Below, in pieces: positions 19,366 to 21,076 of a stretch of DNA of 21,076 nucleotides (the stretch's first letter is position 1; each line of letters starts with the position of its first letter). Location: the IMG/VR virus record IMGVR_UViG_3300046459_000361, positions 1 through 21,076 of that record; one strand, 5' to 3'. Below the pieces are notes generated by a model that was not told the origin of the DNA, made no database searches, and saw only the letters and a list, made by a program, of their open reading frames with translations. Origin of the DNA: a virus. Made by a program: the position numbers and the translations under genes.

Positions 19366-19631
19366 CGGGCGCGCGTCCCTTCTTCGTCCGGCAGTTGACG
19401 AACGTCGACTACGCGCCGGGCAAGCAGGCGAGCGACGAGGCGCCGAGCGCGCGAGGTCTCCCGCGCGCGAGGCGCGACCGGTCGCGCGGCCGGGGTGGTG
19501 TTGATCTCCCATCCCTCGGCGGTGAGGCGGTCGAGCAGCTCGGATGCGGTGACCGTGGCGCGGTGCGGCGGCAGTTCGAGCGTGTCCGTAAGGTGCGCGG
19601 CGAGGGCTGCTCGGGCGGCGGGCGGGGTCAT
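19362..19631 (-). CDS. Small hypothetical protein, basic C-terminus
   Basis: An 89-residue protein starting at an ATG that overlaps the preceding stop (ATGA). Residues 1-45 look folded (RAALAAHLTDTLELPPHR, then ASELLDRLTAEGWEI), followed by an Arg-rich tail. I see no known motif. The gene is supported mainly by exact ATGA coupling on both sides. Confidence 0.65.
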   Translation of the reverse strand: MTPPAARAALAAHLTDTLELPPHRATVTASELLDRLTAEGWEINTTPAARPVAPRARETSRARRLVARLLARRVVDVRQLPDEEGTRAR

Positions 19632-20059
19632 CGGCGGAGTCCTCCGGCGGTGTGTCGGGCGCGGACTTCGCGCGGGGCGGGCGGGGTGGCCATGAGGCGG
19701 GCGAGGTAGTGCTGCTCGTCCTCGGTGTGCTCGTCGAGGACGCGCTCGCAGAACGCGGCGGTCTCCTCGGCGAGTTGGGACTCGACGCGGTCGTACCGTT
19801 CGGCCGCTTCCTGCTCGACCGCGGCTCGGCGCAGGGCCGGCCCGTCGAGGGTGTCGAGGTGGCGCCACTGGCCGCGGCGGCGGCGCTCGACGAGGACGTG
19901 CGCGCCCTGGTCGGCCCACTCGACGGCGCGGCGACGAACGCGGGCCTTGTCGGAGTTCCGGCAGATCGCCGGCGGCCCCTTGTGTGACCACGTGGCCGTT
20001 GCCCGGTACTCCTCGGTGTTTTGGGTGGTCTCGCGGGCGTGGTGGCGGCGACGGCTCAT
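19628..20059 (-). CDS. Basic hypothetical protein
   Basis: A 143-residue protein starting at the ATG at 20059 (MSRRRHHARE) that overlaps the upstream stop; a longer frame upstream is excluded by that overlap. The N-terminus is Arg- and His-rich; the middle (EWADQGAHVLVERRRRGQWR) and the C-terminal helix (ETAAFCERVLDEHTEDEQHY) resemble small DNA-metabolism proteins of Streptomyces phages without a clear family. A nucleic-acid-binding role is possible from charge. Confidence 0.65.
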   Translation of the reverse strand: MSRRRHHARETTQNTEEYRATATWSHKGPPAICRNSDKARVRRRAVEWADQGAHVLVERRRRGQWRHLDTLDGPALRRAAVEQEAAERYDRVESQLAEETAAFCERVLDEHTEDEQHYLARLMATPPAPREVRARHTAGGLRR

Positions 20060-20778
20060 GCGGCCTCGACCTCCCGTACGGCACGGATACGGGCGGGGTG
20101 CGGCTCGGCCGCGCTGCACGGCTCGCTGGGTCCGGAGCCGCACTCCGGGCAGGTGGCGTAGGTGGTCGCGTAGGCGTCACGCCGGGCACCGTGAACGCCG
20201 GTACGCAGTTCGACGCCGCGCGAGGACTTGCACAGGCGGCGGACGGCGACGCGGCACTGCTCGTTCGGGCAGGCGACGGCGAGCTCGACGAGCGCGGCTC
20301 GACGGCCGGGCAGCGTCTTGCGGATGGCGGCGCGGGTCTCCGGCGCGACGTACGGGCGCGGCTCGTCGTCGACGCTGCGCCCGACGCCGGCGGCGAGGGC
20401 GAGCACTGCCCGCGGCGGGGCGGCATCGAGGGCCTGCCCGATCGTGCGCGAGGGCAGGATGCCGTCGGCCGCGGCGGCGAGCTGGGCGCGGCGGCGCTCG
20501 GTGAACTCGACCGAGGACTCGTCGGGGTGGCCGTCGTAGACCGGGTGGGCGGTCTCGATCCGCTGCGTACGCAGGCCGGCGCGGATCTTCCGCACATGGG
20601 CGGGGGTGATCCATGCCTCGGTGCGGCCGTAGTGGTCGGCGACGGCGTCTCGGGTGTCGTCGTCGAGCGGGATGTCGCGCAGGGCGTAGGCCCATGCGCG
20701 GGCGTCGGATTCGCCGATGGTGCGGCGGTCGAACGCGGCGCACAGGGTGAGCAGTTCGGCGGCGTCGGCCGGGGTCAT
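20056..20778 (-). CDS. Zinc-finger-containing phage protein
   Basis: A 240-residue protein. The N-terminal half (MTPADAAELLTLCAAFDRRT, then WAYALRDIPLDDDTRDAVAD and WITPAHVRKIRAGLRTQRI) follows a pattern I associate with zinc-finger-domain proteins of Streptomyces phages, which begin with a helicase-loader-like helical domain. The C-terminal part has CPNEQCRVAVRRLC and then CPECGSGPSEPC, two Cys clusters able to bind zinc. The ATG overlaps the stop of the preceding gene (ATGA). A role in replication or DNA processing is suggested by neighbours and type; the specific function is unknown. Confidence 0.75.
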   Translation of the reverse strand: MTPADAAELLTLCAAFDRRTIGESDARAWAYALRDIPLDDDTRDAVADHYGRTEAWITPAHVRKIRAGLRTQRIETAHPVYDGHPDESSVEFTERRRAQLAAAADGILPSRTIGQALDAAPPRAVLALAAGVGRSVDDEPRPYVAPETRAAIRKTLPGRRAALVELAVACPNEQCRVAVRRLCKSSRGVELRTGVHGARRDAYATTYATCPECGSGPSEPCSAAEPHPARIRAVREVEAA

Positions 20779-21076
20779 GGGGTGGCCTCCTGTTCACGGA
20801 GTCGGGCGGCGAGGTCGAGGCCGTCGCGCACGCGCTGATCGGTGGTCGAGGGGCGCGAGCCGTGCAGGGCAACGACGTTGGGGCCGCGGCCGGCGTCCGG
20901 CGTGTGGGCGGGCATCGAGGGCAGGGAGCGCCAGCCGGCGAGGAAGTACCGGGCGCTGCGCACGCGGGAGCGGGCGGCCTGCCACGCTCCGCCGGCGTGA
21001 TCGACGAGGACCTGCACGCCGCAGCGTTCGATCAGGGCTTGCAGCAGGACCCACTCGGCGGGGGCAAGCTCCCACG
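20775..21076 (-). CDS. C-terminal part of a replication-region protein, 5' end outside window
   Basis: The frame is open to the window edge; about 99 residues are visible. They include WELAPAEWVLLQALIERCGV, then SARYFLAGWRSLPSMPAH and an Arg/Asp-rich end (DQRVRDGLDLAARLREQEAT). A GTG at 21017 could mimic a start, but the frame stays open and protein-like upstream, so it is most likely internal. The phrase ARYFLAGWRSLP is common near the end of HTH-type DNA-binding proteins in Streptomyces phages, so replication initiation or loading is a plausible role. Confidence 0.6.
   Translation of the reverse strand, partial: WELAPAEWVLLQALIERCGVQVLVDHAGGAWQAARSRVRSARYFLAGWRSLPSMPAHTPDAGRGPNVVALHGSRPSTTDQRVRDGLDLAARLREQEATP

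Noticed and set aside
19362-20597. A 411-codon minus-strand frame across the early cluster
   Set aside because: Only its last 89 codons (19362-19631) form a gene, set by the ATGA overlap. The remainder is an out-of-frame reading of the two preceding genes.
1-21076. tRNA genes, CRISPR arrays, insertion sequences, integrase or att sites
   Set aside because: No cloverleaf, regularly spaced repeat, transposase or recombinase was seen on either strand. The only long repeat is the portal-MuF duplication.

Overview
The window looks like the late (virion) half plus part of the early half of a Siphoviridae-type (long-tailed, HK97-fold-like) phage or prophage of a high-GC actinomycete, most likely Streptomyces. 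The reasons are the very high GC with G/C third positions, many GTG starts, dense ATGA/GTGA stop-start overlaps, and proteins that resemble Streptomyces phage families. No integrase, att site, repressor, lysis gene, tRNA or CRISPR array is visible, so I cannot tell a free phage from a prophage.

Layout. The virion genes all lie on the minus strand and read from right to left: small terminase (15792-16238), large terminase (14557-15792), portal (12480-13955), a MuF-type minor capsid protein (8635-10854), an Rmf/CrpP-fold protein (8465-8623), scaffold (7392-8012), a 15-codon mini-gene (6929-6976), major capsid protein (5903-6907), a small head gene, adaptor, stopper, gp10-like protein, tail terminator, tail tube, two tail assembly chaperones joined by a probable -1 frameshift, tape measure (721-2934) and a truncated distal tail protein (1-718). 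A good minus-strand promoter (16338-16367) sits in front of the terminase genes. At the right edge (17925-21076) seven tightly coupled minus-strand genes of early or accessory type follow one another, two of them with Cys-rich, zinc-finger-like segments.

The unusual part is the plus strand. At least eight small genes run against the late operon, in the gaps between virion genes and in the gap to the right of the terminase. Six form single-gene cassettes in the head-gene gaps: 6991-7395, 8207-8425, 11091-11213, 11832-12071, 12322-12468 and 14026-14571. Several have their own promoter or a hairpin terminator. Five of these six encode a short protein with one predicted membrane segment; the sixth is a 40-residue cationic, helix-forming peptide. 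Right of the terminase lie an SRA-domain plus PD-(D/E)XK restriction endonuclease (16539-17474) and another small membrane protein (17632-17877). Together they look like lysogen-expressed morons, plausibly for superinfection exclusion and defence, although only the nuclease has a recognisable function.

Two sequence scars stand out. Between portal and MuF lies a tandem partial duplication: an extra MuF N-terminus (11598-11799) joined out of frame to an extra portal C-terminus (11508-11599), so that two different cargo blocks now occupy what was one portal-MuF gap. Between scaffold and capsid, a 15-codon gene with a strong ribosome binding site repeats the last residues of the scaffold protein.
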